A program made the translations under genes and the position numbers. This document shows positions 16,020 through 21,969 of a DNA stretch of 25,797 nucleotides, one piece after another. Under the pieces are notes generated by a model. The model ran no database searches. It had not been told where the DNA came from and worked only from the letters and a program-made list of their open reading frames with translations. The stretch lies in NCBI GenBank assembly GCA_031376305.1, contig JANMDM010000026.1:1-25797 (forward strand), in the 5' to 3' direction. How positions within the stretch are numbered: position 1 is the stretch's first letter; each line of letters begins with the position of its first letter. The stretch is from TMP-24 sp031376305. GTDB taxonomy: Bacteria; Pseudomonadota; Alphaproteobacteria; Rhodobacterales; Rhodobacteraceae.

Positions 16020-16199
16020 TCAATCAGCGGTTTGTGTGCAGGTGCCGTCAGCGGCAACGGGATCGATGCAGCCCCGTGTCACCTCGGCGCCGCTCGGAAA
16101 CTCGAGTCGCGGCAGGTCGATGATGATACCTTCGGCGAGCACTGGCATTGCCGCCAGGCCAAAAACAGCCGCAAGAAAGCTTGTGCGGAGTACAGTCAT
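16020..16199 (-). CDS. Small secreted peptide (59 residues, two cysteines), function unknown
   Basis: An intact small gene encoding a 59-residue protein. Residues 1-22 form a textbook Sec signal peptide: Arg5, a hydrophobic core (FLAAVFGLAAMPVLA) and the cleavage site VLA|EG. The mature part of about 37 residues (EGIIIDLPRLEFPSG...) has exactly two cysteines, C44 and C54, which could form one disulfide in the periplasm. A strong ribosome site, GGAGA, sits seven bases before the ATG. It is followed by the TetR gene 83 bases on, and begins directly under the TetR-like operators, so it is probably the first gene of that operon. A long plus-strand frame running across it is an extension of mbfA and should not mask it. 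Function unknown; a periplasmic ligand- or metal-related role is speculation. Confidence 0.75.
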   Translation of the reverse strand: MTVLRTSFLAAVFGLAAMPVLAEGIIIDLPRLEFPSGAEVTRGCIDPVAADGTCTQTAD

Positions 16200-16215
16200 G
16201 TTGGGTCTCCAAAAT

Positions 16216-16232
16216 ATGAACCGTTTCGTTTA
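16216..16232 (-). promoter_or_regulatory. TetR-operator-like site A
   Basis: On the minus strand this reads TAAACGAAACGGTTCAT and matches the pattern TAAAC-N5-RGTTCA shared with sites B and C. It lies at the predicted transcription start of the peptide-tetR operon, between its -10 and ribosome site, a good position for repression. Confidence 0.5.
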
Positions 16233-16239
16233 GTATTTT

Positions 16240-16268
16240 CATCTAAACTGGTCAGTTCAGATTTTCAA
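16240..16268 (-). promoter_or_regulatory. Candidate promoter of the peptide-tetR operon
   Basis: On the minus strand a -35 box TTGAAA (16263-16268, five of six matches) is followed by a 17-base spacer and TAGATG (16240-16245, a weak -10). Operator site B occupies the spacer. AATACT slightly downstream is an alternative -10 with poorer spacing. Confidence 0.4.
16244..16260 (+). promoter_or_regulatory. TetR-operator-like site B
   Basis: TAAACTGGTCAGTTCAG contains a perfect inverted repeat AACTG-GT-CAGTT and matches site C at 13 of 17 positions. It lies in the spacer between the predicted -35 and -10 of the peptide-tetR promoter, where a bound TetR dimer would block RNA polymerase. Confidence 0.55.
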
Positions 16269-16276
16269 GTAAAAAG

Positions 16277-16293
16277 TAAACTGATTGGTTCAT
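16277..16293 (+). promoter_or_regulatory. TetR-operator-like site C
   Basis: TAAACTGATTGGTTCAT matches site A at 13 of 17 positions and site B at 13 of 17. Its centre is 33 bp (about three helical turns) from that of site B, on the mbfA side, just upstream of the candidate mbfA -35 box. Confidence 0.5.
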
Positions 16294-16312
16294 TTTTTTT
16301 AGTTCCCCGCCC

Positions 16313-16341
16313 TTGCCTCCTTCTGATCGCTGTCCTAGTTT
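16313..16341 (+). promoter_or_regulatory. Candidate mbfA promoter
   Basis: TTGCCT (16313-16318), a 17-base spacer and TAGTTT (16336-16341) form a weak sigma-70-like promoter. Its -10 box overlaps the Irr/ICE-like palindrome at 16337-16357, which would fit repression by occlusion. The box matches are modest. Confidence 0.3.
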
Positions 16342-16357
16342 GGAATCATTCCAAACT
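16337..16357. promoter_or_regulatory. Irr/ICE-like iron-control palindrome before mbfA
   Basis: AGTTTGGAA and TTCCAAACT are perfect 9-bp inverted arms around TCA, ending 10 bases before the mbfA start codon. The core TTTGGAA-N3-TTCCAAA differs in only one position per arm from the ICE motif as I recall it (TTTAGAA-N3-TTCTAAA), the alphaproteobacterial Irr binding site. In rhizobia mbfA is repressed by Irr under low iron, so the position before this particular gene is strong circumstantial support. Confidence 0.65.
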
Positions 16358-16367
16358 GGAGCCTCTC

Positions 16368-17345
16368 ATGATCCCCGGCTTTGCCTCCCGTCGCCGATTT
16401 TCAGACCTGAGCGAACAGGAGGTTCTGGCCTTGGCCATATCCTCTGAAGAAGATGACGCACGTATTTACCGGACTTATGCCGAAAGGCTGCGCATCGGGT
16501 TCCCTGCTTCGGCAGAGGTATTTCAGGCGATGGCGGTCGAAGAAGACACCCACCGCCGCTGGCTGATTGACCGCCATCAGGCAAGGTTTGGCGAGGTGAT
16601 TCCTTTGATCCGGCGCGAGCATGTGGCAGGCTTTTATGCGCGCAAGCCGGTCTGGTTGGTTGAAAACCTCGGGCTTGACCAGATGCGGGCCGAAGCCGAG
16701 GCGATGGAACATGGGGCTGCGGCGTTCTACACCCGCGCTGCGGCGCGCACCCAGGATGCCCAAACCCGCAAACTATTGGGCGACCTCGCCGCAGCCGAGG
16801 CCAAACACGGGGTCAAGGCGGGTAACTTGACCGCAACGCATTTGGGCGAGGATGCCAAAGGCGAAGAAGATCGCGCTGCCCATCGTCAGTTTATCTTGAC
16901 CTGGGTTCAGCCCGGCTTGGCAGGATTGATGGATGGCTCTGTCTCCACTCTCGCGCCGATCTTTGCCACTGCCTTTGCTACGCAAGATCCGCATACCACG
17001 CTGCTGGTTGGTCTTGCCGCTTCAGTCGGGGCGGGAATTTCGATGGGGTTCACCGAGGCGGCGCATGACGACGGCGTGTTGTCCGGGCGCGGCTCGCCGG
17101 TCAAACGCGGTCTTGCCTCAGGTATCATGACGGCGCTGGGGGGGCTTGGCCATGCCCTGCCTTACCTCATACCCGACTTCTGGACGGCGACGAGCATAGC
17201 AATGGTCGTCGTTTTCATCGAGCTTTGGGCAATTGCCTGGATCCAGAACCGATTTATGGAAACGCCGTTCCTGCGGGCCGCCTTTCAGGTGGTTCTTGGA
17301 GGGGGACTGGTCTTTGCTGCAGGCGTGCTGATCGGTGGCGGCTAA
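16368..17345 (+). CDS. mbfA: Membrane-bound ferritin-like / VIT1-CCC1 iron exporter MbfA
   Basis: A 325-residue fusion of a ferritin-like (rubrerythrin) domain with a VIT1/CCC1-type membrane domain. Homologues in Bradyrhizobium and Agrobacterium export iron and protect against iron and peroxide stress. The N-terminal domain (about 14-160) carries di-iron ligands: E27/E28 in SSEEDDARIY, E59xxH62, E114 in AEAMEHGAAAFY and E144xxH147. The C-terminal domain (about 175-325) has the hydrophobic helices of the transporter, including TLLVGLAASVGAGISMGFTEA. The start is ATG 16368: GGAG lies seven bases upstream and LSEQEVLALAISSEEDD is the normal family beginning; a frame open far upstream is not coding. 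Its stop overlaps the stop of the convergent NTF2-like gene by three bases. Confidence 0.94.
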   Translation: MIPGFASRRRFSDLSEQEVLALAISSEEDDARIYRTYAERLRIGFPASAEVFQAMAVEEDTHRRWLIDRHQARFGEVIPLIRREHVAGFYARKPVWLVENLGLDQMRAEAEAMEHGAAAFYTRAAARTQDAQTRKLLGDLAAAEAKHGVKAGNLTATHLGEDAKGEEDRAAHRQFILTWVQPGLAGLMDGSVSTLAPIFATAFATQDPHTTLLVGLAASVGAGISMGFTEAAHDDGVLSGRGSPVKRGLASGIMTALGGLGHALPYLIPDFWTATSIAMVVVFIELWAIAWIQNRFMETPFLRAAFQVVLGGGLVFAAGVLIGGG

Positions 17346-17731
17346 GCCCGCCGGACCTGCATGATCGGCGTCAGATGTGTGAGCACACAGCGCCATTGGC
17401 CAGATTGACGGTGGTAGACATCGGTGATCCACTCATCCGCCGCAATGGGTTTACCGCAAAACAGACCGGTATTCTGGCCGCGCCCGGTGACTGTGGCTGC
17501 GTCACCCATGAGATGGATATGGTGTGTGACCTTCACCATTGTCGCATGCGAAAGCGCGCCAGATCTGATCGCTGCAAGAATGTCGCGGGCTGTGATCGGG
17601 CCGCGCTCGGGCGTGACAAGCACCCAATCGGGCGTGATACATGCGGCTATCCGGTCGGGGTCGTTCGAGATCATTGCCGCGTTAAAGGCCAGTTCCGCCG
17701 CTTCCAATGCAGCCGTGTCGGCATTGCTCAT
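17342..17731 (-). CDS. NTF2-like (SnoaL/DUF4440-type) protein
   Basis: A 129-residue single-domain NTF2-like protein. The pattern of an N-terminal helix (ALEAAELAFNAAMISNDPDRIAACITPDWVLVTPERGP) followed by strands ending in DEWITDVYHRQSGQWRCVLTHLTPI is typical of DUF4440/SnoaL-like proteins, which are small pocket-containing folds with mostly unknown ligands. The start is ATG 17731, which overlaps the stop of the upstream VOC gene by four bases (ATGA); GGAG sits upstream within the VOC coding end. The two genes therefore form a coupled pair controlled from the VOC promoter. The 3' end meets the mbfA stop head-on. Confidence 0.85.
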   Translation of the reverse strand: MSNADTAALEAAELAFNAAMISNDPDRIAACITPDWVLVTPERGPITARDILAAIRSGALSHATMVKVTHHIHLMGDAATVTGRGQNTGLFCGKPIAADEWITDVYHRQSGQWRCVLTHLTPIMQVRRA

Positions 17732-18177
17732 GCTTTTGTCTCCGCCTCCCAGCGGCGTTGCATCTCCTTTGGCGGTACTTTTTCTATGGTCTGCGACAGC
17801 ATCCATTTATGGCCGAACGGGTCCAGGATCATCGCCACCCTCTCGCCATAACTCTGGTCAGTCGGCGAGCGCAAAAGGACCGCCCCCGCCGCCATCGCCC
17901 GTGCCAGCATCTGATCGGTGGACGTGGTCGCAAGATGAAACGTCACAGGCGAGCCACCAATTGTATCGGGGCTGAGTGCGCCGAAATCGGGATACTCATC
18001 GGCAATCATCATTACGGTCTGGCCAAACCTGAGCTCGGCATGGCCAACCCTGCCGTCGACGGGATCGGTCATGCGAAAAATTTCCTCCGCATCAAAAGCG
18101 GCGCGGTAGAAATCAATCGCCGCCGCCGCGTTCTTGACGATGAAATAGGCACTGACCCTCAGCGTGTCGGTATCCAT
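17728..18177 (-). CDS. VOC-family (glyoxalase/PhnB-like) protein
   Basis: A 149-residue vicinal-oxygen-chelate fold protein of the PhnB-like type. It shows the paired beta-alpha-beta-beta-beta pattern: SAYFIVKNAAAAIDFYRAAF, then GHAELRFGQTVMMIADEYP, and in the second half VTFHLATTSTDQMLARAMAAGA, with the ending DPFGHKWMLSQ. Members include metal-dependent isomerases, bleomycin-resistance-like binders and many unassigned enzymes; its activity is not predictable. The start is ATG 18177, with AGGAG about nine bases upstream. It is divergent from the second TetR gene, 51 bases away, and its predicted promoter overlaps an operator-like palindrome, so the TetR protein probably controls it. Confidence 0.88.
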   Translation of the reverse strand: MDTDTLRVSAYFIVKNAAAAIDFYRAAFDAEEIFRMTDPVDGRVGHAELRFGQTVMMIADEYPDFGALSPDTIGGSPVTFHLATTSTDQMLARAMAAGAVLLRSPTDQSYGERVAMILDPFGHKWMLSQTIEKVPPKEMQRRWEAETKA

Positions 18178-18189
18178 TCTCTGCACTCC

Positions 18190-18218
18190 TTGCATGTCGT
18201 GATAAATTACGTTACGTT
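18190..18218 (+). promoter_or_regulatory. Candidate promoter of the second tetR (nearly leaderless)
   Basis: TTGCAT (18190-18195), a 17-base spacer and TACGTT (18213-18218) would start transcription near 18225, only about four bases before the ATG at 18229. This agrees with the absence of a ribosome-binding site. The box matches are weak. Confidence 0.3.
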
Positions 18219-18223
18219 TCGTA
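18208..18223. promoter_or_regulatory. Operator-like palindrome between the VOC gene and the second tetR
   Basis: TACGTTACGTTTCGTA is a 16-bp imperfect palindrome (TACG-NN-ACGT-NN-CGTA, 12 of 16 positions symmetric). It overlaps the candidate promoters on both strands, as expected for a TetR operator repressing both divergent genes. A second small inverted repeat, TTTCG-TAT-CGAAA, lies at 18217-18229. Confidence 0.5.
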
Positions 18224-18237
18224 TCGAAATGAGTCAA
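18209..18237 (-). promoter_or_regulatory. Candidate promoter of the VOC-NTF2 operon
   Basis: On the minus strand TTGACT (18232-18237, five of six matches) is followed by a 17-base spacer and TAACGT (18209-18214). The -35 box lies inside the first codons of the divergent tetR, and the palindrome at 18208-18223 covers the -10 and part of the spacer. Confidence 0.45.
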
Positions 18238-18822
18238 GACAACAATCATGATGGCAGGCGACGTGGCCGCCCACCAAGTACCGAGGCACGGGATTGCGCC
18301 TTGCGTGCTGCGCATGACATCCTGATGGGCGATGGTTTCGGGCGCCTGACTATTGAGGCTGTGGCGGCGCGCTCAGGCGTCGGCAAGCCAACGATCTACC
18401 GCCACTGGGCCAATGCGCAGGAACTGGCAATGGCCGCCCTGGTGGCCAGCGCCGCGCCCGATCTCCCCAGCGCCGATGGCACTGGACGCCAGCGGTTGAC
18501 GGTGCAGTTGCGCGGGCTGGTCACGGCTTTTGCCACCACCCGCGGCCGTCAGGTAACCATGGCGCTGGCTGCCGCCGACCCGGAAAGCGAGTTTACCAAG
18601 GCGTTTCGCAACCGGGTTATCCTTACGAGCAGAGAGGCTGGGCGCGCCATTCTGATGCAGGCTGCAATCGACCACGAAATCGAACGACCGCCAGATATTG
18701 AGGCATTCCTCGATATGATCTACGGGCCGGTCTTCTATCGGCTGCTGATCGGCCATGGGCCGTTGGATCAGGGGTTTGCGGATGCCATTGTAAGCACAGC
18801 TTTCCGGGCAGTTGCCAAGTAG
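18229..18822 (+). CDS. TetR-family repressor, divergent from the VOC-NTF2 operon
   Basis: A 197-residue TetR-type regulator. After a basic N-terminal arm with the AT-hook-like RRRGRPP, the helix-turn-helix reads LTIEAVAARSGVGKPTIYRHWANAQEL. The C-terminal half (DIEAFLDMIYGPVFYRLLIGHGPL) has the typical TetR_C ligand/dimer pattern. ATG 18229 is chosen because the conserved part begins right after it; the frame stays open far upstream but that part lies antisense to the VOC gene. There is no Shine-Dalgarno sequence, suggesting a leaderless or poorly translated mRNA. The divergent layout with a palindrome between the genes implies autoregulation and control of the VOC and NTF2-like genes. The inducer is unknown. 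Confidence 0.9.
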   Translation: MSQDNNHDGRRRGRPPSTEARDCALRAAHDILMGDGFGRLTIEAVAARSGVGKPTIYRHWANAQELAMAALVASAAPDLPSADGTGRQRLTVQLRGLVTAFATTRGRQVTMALAAADPESEFTKAFRNRVILTSREAGRAILMQAAIDHEIERPPDIEAFLDMIYGPVFYRLLIGHGPLDQGFADAIVSTAFRAVAK

Positions 18823-18937
18823 CGCCGATCAAGCCAGAAACATTCCCCCAGTCGCTGAGGTCGCCGCTTAGATTTTTTCCGCTGGCGTCTTGGTCACAGC
18901 AGGCTAAGATTACACATAGGCCAAAACCAAGGCAAAA

Positions 18938-19633
18938 ATGTATCGCCGCGATCAAGTCAGTTACGAACCTCTGCCCTTGCCCGACCGTGTGGACCTGACT
19001 AACGACCAGGCCCAGGTCGCTGCCGATACCTTCCTGACATACATGCGAAAGCGCCATACGGTGCGCGACTTCCTGCCTGACGCGGTGCCGGAAAGCGTGA
19101 TTTCGTCTTGCGTCGCGGCGGCGGGTACAGCCCCTTCTGGCGCGAACCATCAGCCCTGGCATTTCGTTGCGGTTGCTGATCCGGCGATAAAATCAAGAAT
19201 TCGCGCGGCCGCCGAGCAAGAAGAAGAAACCTTTTACGCAGGCGGCGCAGGGGACGAATGGCTGAAGGCGCTGGAGCCGATCGGCACCGGCGCTCGTAAA
19301 CCCCATCTCGACATTGCCCCGTGGTTGATCGTGGTCTTTGCTCAGCGGTATGGCGTGACCAAAGATGGTCATCGCTACAAGAACTATTATGTCCCCGAAA
19401 GCGTTGGCATCGCCACCGGGTTCCTGATCGCCGCCCTGCACCACGCAGGGCTTTCGGTACTGACCCATACCCCCAATCCGATGAAGTTCCTGAATGGGCT
19501 TTGCGACCGCGCTGAAAGCGAAAAACCTGTGATGATTCTGGTTGTCGGCCACCCCGCCCCTGGCGCGACCGTGCCCGCCGTCGCCAAGCTGAAAAAGCCT
19601 CTGGACGAAATCCTGACGGTGCTGAAAGGCTGA
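18938..19633 (+). CDS. Iodotyrosine deiodinase-like flavin reductase (nitroreductase superfamily)
   Basis: A 231-residue FMN enzyme of the nitroreductase superfamily that closely resembles iodotyrosine deiodinase (IYD), which reductively dehalogenates halotyrosines. FMN-binding elements are RKRHTVRDF and AGTAPSGANHQPWHFV. The IYD lid triad that grips the tyrosine zwitterion is conserved with exact spacing to human IYD as I recall it: E96, Y100 (four residues later) and K121 (21 after the Tyr), with W108 also kept. The C-terminal half (ESVGIATGFLIAALHHAGL, THTPNPMKFLN, ESEKPVMILVVGHPA, ATVP, KKPLDEI) follows IYD in order. The start is ATG 18938 with AAGG six bases upstream. The bacterial substrate is unsettled: halotyrosine dehalogenation is plausible, nitroreduction an alternative. 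It precedes fghA by 65 bases on the same strand. Confidence 0.87.
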   Translation: MYRRDQVSYEPLPLPDRVDLTNDQAQVAADTFLTYMRKRHTVRDFLPDAVPESVISSCVAAAGTAPSGANHQPWHFVAVADPAIKSRIRAAAEQEEETFYAGGAGDEWLKALEPIGTGARKPHLDIAPWLIVVFAQRYGVTKDGHRYKNYYVPESVGIATGFLIAALHHAGLSVLTHTPNPMKFLNGLCDRAESEKPVMILVVGHPAPGATVPAVAKLKKPLDEILTVLKG

Positions 19634-19698
19634 TCAGTCCTTGCCCCCACCCGCGGCCTGAGGCAAGTTGCCCCCTGAATAAGAGAGAGGCTACGCCT

Positions 19699-20529
19699 AT
19701 GAAAACCGTGTCGGAGAACAAGTGCTTCGGCGGGGTACAGGGTGTTTATTCCCACGCGTCACAAGCCTGTGGCAGCGATATGACGTTTGGCCTGTTCTTA
19801 CCCGCCGAGGCGACGCATGACGAGGTGCCTTTGCTGTGGTATCTGTCCGGCCTGACTTGCACCCATGAGAACGCCATGACCAAGGCTGGCGCTCAGGCTT
19901 GGGCTGCCGCCAATGGTATCGCGATGATCTTCCCCGATACATCGCCCCGTGGCGAGGGTGTGGCCGATGACCCGGCCTATGATCTTGGCCAAGGTGCCGG
20001 TTTCTATCTGAACGCTACGGAAAAGCCTTGGGCGGCGCATTTCCGCATGTGGGATTATCTGGCCGACGAGCTGCCTTCGATCCTAAGCGCCAATTTTGCC
20101 ATAGATCCACAGCGCCAATCCATCACCGGGCATTCGATGGGCGGCCACGGGGCTTTGACGCTGGCCATGCGCCTGCCGGGCCGCTACCGCTCGGTTTCGG
20201 CGTTTGCACCGATTGCCAACCCGACAGCTTCAGACTGGGGACGCAAACAATTCGCCGCTTACCTTGGCGTCGATGAAGCGCTTTGGGCACCGCATGATGC
20301 CACCCTCCTCATGCGGCGGCGCGGCTTTGACGGGCCGATCCTGATCGACCAAGGCTCCAAAGATCAGTTTCTTGACCATTTGCGGCCCGAGGCCTTGGCC
20401 CATGCAATGATGGACCGCCGCCAGCCCGGCCAGTTCCGCATGCAGCCCGGCTATGATCACAGCTATTTCTTTGTCTCAAGCTTCATGTCCGACCATATCA
20501 CCTTCCACGCCGAAGCACTTTACGCGTGA
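19699..20529 (+). CDS. fghA: S-formylglutathione hydrolase
   Basis: This esterase-D-type enzyme hydrolyses S-formylglutathione to formate and glutathione, the last step of glutathione-dependent formaldehyde detoxification. The 276-residue alpha/beta hydrolase shows the nucleophile elbow GHSMGGHGAL (S146), the acid D222 in DQGSKDQFLD and the base H254 in PGYDHSYFF, along with the conserved LSGLTCTHENAMTKAG and DTSPRGE segments. GAGAGG lies about nine bases before the ATG. The partner formaldehyde dehydrogenase gene is not in the window. The next gene overlaps its stop. Confidence 0.96.
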   Translation: MKTVSENKCFGGVQGVYSHASQACGSDMTFGLFLPAEATHDEVPLLWYLSGLTCTHENAMTKAGAQAWAAANGIAMIFPDTSPRGEGVADDPAYDLGQGAGFYLNATEKPWAAHFRMWDYLADELPSILSANFAIDPQRQSITGHSMGGHGALTLAMRLPGRYRSVSAFAPIANPTASDWGRKQFAAYLGVDEALWAPHDATLLMRRRGFDGPILIDQGSKDQFLDHLRPEALAHAMMDRRQPGQFRMQPGYDHSYFFVSSFMSDHITFHAEALYA

Positions 20530-20972
20530 GCCTGTATATCGACGCCGACGCCTGCCCGGTCAAAGACGAATGCCTGCGTGTCGCGGAACGGCTTTCTCAA
20601 AAGGTTTTTCTGGTCTGCAACGGCGGCATCCGGCCGCCGGCGCATCCGCTGGTCGAAACCATCTATGTCACCGAAGGCCCGGATGAGGCCGATAAATGGA
20701 TCGCCGACCGCGCAGGCGCAGGCGATGTTGTGGTCACCGACGACATTCCGCTGGCGGCCAAATGCGTGGCCACCGGGGCGCGCGTGCTGAAGCACAACGG
20801 CGAGGCGCTGACTGCCGCCAACATCGGCAATGTGCTGGCCACCCGCGACCTGATGGCCGACCTGCGCGCTGCCGATCCCTTCCGGCAAGGCGGCGGCAAG
20901 GGCTTTACAAAGGCCGACCGATCCCGTTTTCTCGATGCGCTTGACAGGGGGCTGCGGGCGGCGATGAAATGA
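20526..20972 (+). CDS. YaiI/YqxD-family protein (DUF188, UPF0178)
   Basis: A 148-residue member of the widespread DUF188 family, a PIN-related fold of unknown biochemical role. The family signature is at the N terminus, YIDADACPVKDE, followed by GDVVVTDDIPLAAKCVATGARVLKHNGE; these aspartates form the putative metal site. The C-terminal PFRQGGGKGFTKADRSRFLDALDR is also typical. The start is GTG 20526, overlapping the fghA stop by four bases (GTGA), so it is probably translated by coupling to fghA; no independent ribosome site is evident. A nuclease-like activity is suggested by the fold only. Confidence 0.92.
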   Translation: MSLYIDADACPVKDECLRVAERLSQKVFLVCNGGIRPPAHPLVETIYVTEGPDEADKWIADRAGAGDVVVTDDIPLAAKCVATGARVLKHNGEALTAANIGNVLATRDLMADLRAADPFRQGGGKGFTKADRSRFLDALDRGLRAAMK

Positions 20973-21021
20973 AGGCGCGGATCGAACAGAGCATGGCTTC
21001 CGCCGTGGATAATGGGGCGGC

Positions 21022-21969
21022 ATGACCGCACTTACGAAAAGAAATCCTGCCCTCACAGGCATGCTTTGCGCCCTTGGCGGCAGTGTGTCGCTGTCGGTCA
21101 ATGACATGGCCGTCAAGGCACTCTCAGGTCATTACGCGCTGCATCAGGTGATCCTTGTGCGCGCGGCGATCGGCATCTTGTTCATCCTGGGCGTGATCCT
21201 TGTCACCGGGACCGGCTTCCGCCAGCTGCTGACCAACCGCCCGAAGGATCACCTGATCCGCGTCGGCTTCGTGATGGTGTCGAACGTCACCTATTTCCTC
21301 GGCCTTGCCGTCCTGCCTCTGGCCGATGCCGTCGCCATCGCCTTCATCAGCCCGCTGCTGATCACCGTGCTGAGCGTGCTGGTTCTGGGTGAACGGGTGG
21401 GGCCGCGCCGCTGGGTGGCGGTGGCGGTGGGGCTGGTGGGCGTGATGGTGATGATGCGTCCGGGCACCGGGGTGATCCAGCCGGCGGCGCTGCTGGTTTT
21501 GGCCTCGGCCGCCTGCTATGCCTCGACCCATATGATGACCCGCCGCATGAAGGATACCGAAGGCACGGTCACTCTGGGTTTCTATGTCCAGCTCGGGTTT
21601 TTTCTGGTCAGCCTGATGGTGGGGCTCTGGGTGGGTGACGGCCATCTGGCCCAGGCGCCGGGCGCACTTCTTGAGTTTTTGCTCCGCCCGTGGATTTGGC
21701 CACCGCTTGCGGATTGGCCTGCCTTTCTGGCGACCGGGCTGGCGGTGACGATCGGCGGCTTGCTGATCGCGCACGCCTACCGGCTATGCGAGGCGGCGCT
21801 GGTCGCCCCCTTCGAATATGTCGGCATGCCGCTGGCGATCTTCTGGGGCATCGTCATCTTTGGCCAGTGGCCAGATCTGACCGCGGCGCTGGGCATTGCG
21901 CTTATCTGCGGGGCGGGGTTTTATGCGCTTTGGCGAGAAACCCTTCATCGAAAGGACGTGGCGCAGTGA
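21022..21969 (+). CDS. DMT-superfamily (EamA) transporter
   Basis: A 315-residue inner-membrane protein with two EamA repeats and about ten predicted transmembrane helices (for example VILVRAAIGILFILGVILV, VAIAFISPLLITVLSVLVL, WVAVAVGLVGVMVMM, and the second-repeat LIAHAYRLCEAALVAPFEYVGMPLAIFWG). The motif ending each repeat, with Pro/Glu near the boundary helix (LAVLPLADAVAIAFISPL), is typical of the RhaT/EamA group, which exports or imports metabolites such as amino acids or S-adenosylmethionine. The substrate is unknown. It begins a three-gene coupled run: the next start overlaps its stop by four bases. Confidence 0.92.
   Translation: MTALTKRNPALTGMLCALGGSVSLSVNDMAVKALSGHYALHQVILVRAAIGILFILGVILVTGTGFRQLLTNRPKDHLIRVGFVMVSNVTYFLGLAVLPLADAVAIAFISPLLITVLSVLVLGERVGPRRWVAVAVGLVGVMVMMRPGTGVIQPAALLVLASAACYASTHMMTRRMKDTEGTVTLGFYVQLGFFLVSLMVGLWVGDGHLAQAPGALLEFLLRPWIWPPLADWPAFLATGLAVTIGGLLIAHAYRLCEAALVAPFEYVGMPLAIFWGIVIFGQWPDLTAALGIALICGAGFYALWRETLHRKDVAQ

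Noticed and set aside
15978..16367. Extension of the mbfA frame upstream to a 455-residue protein
   Set aside because: The added 130 residues are not family-like, run antisense across the 59-residue secreted peptide gene and across the operator sites, and the ATG at 16368 has a good ribosome site and the normal family N terminus.
17707..18228. Extension of the second tetR upstream to a 371-residue protein
   Set aside because: The extra part lies antisense to the VOC gene, has the low-complexity composition of a shadow frame, and the conserved TetR domain begins right after ATG 18229.
18856..18885. Possible terminator after the second tetR
   Set aside because: CTGAG...CTTAG before a T-run is a 5-bp stem with a wobble pair; the T-run is suggestive but the stem is too weak.
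21690..21965. Extension of the HAD phosphatase upstream inside the DMT transporter gene
   Set aside because: It is an out-of-frame reading of the transporter's coding sequence; the HAD motif I begins just after GTG 21966.
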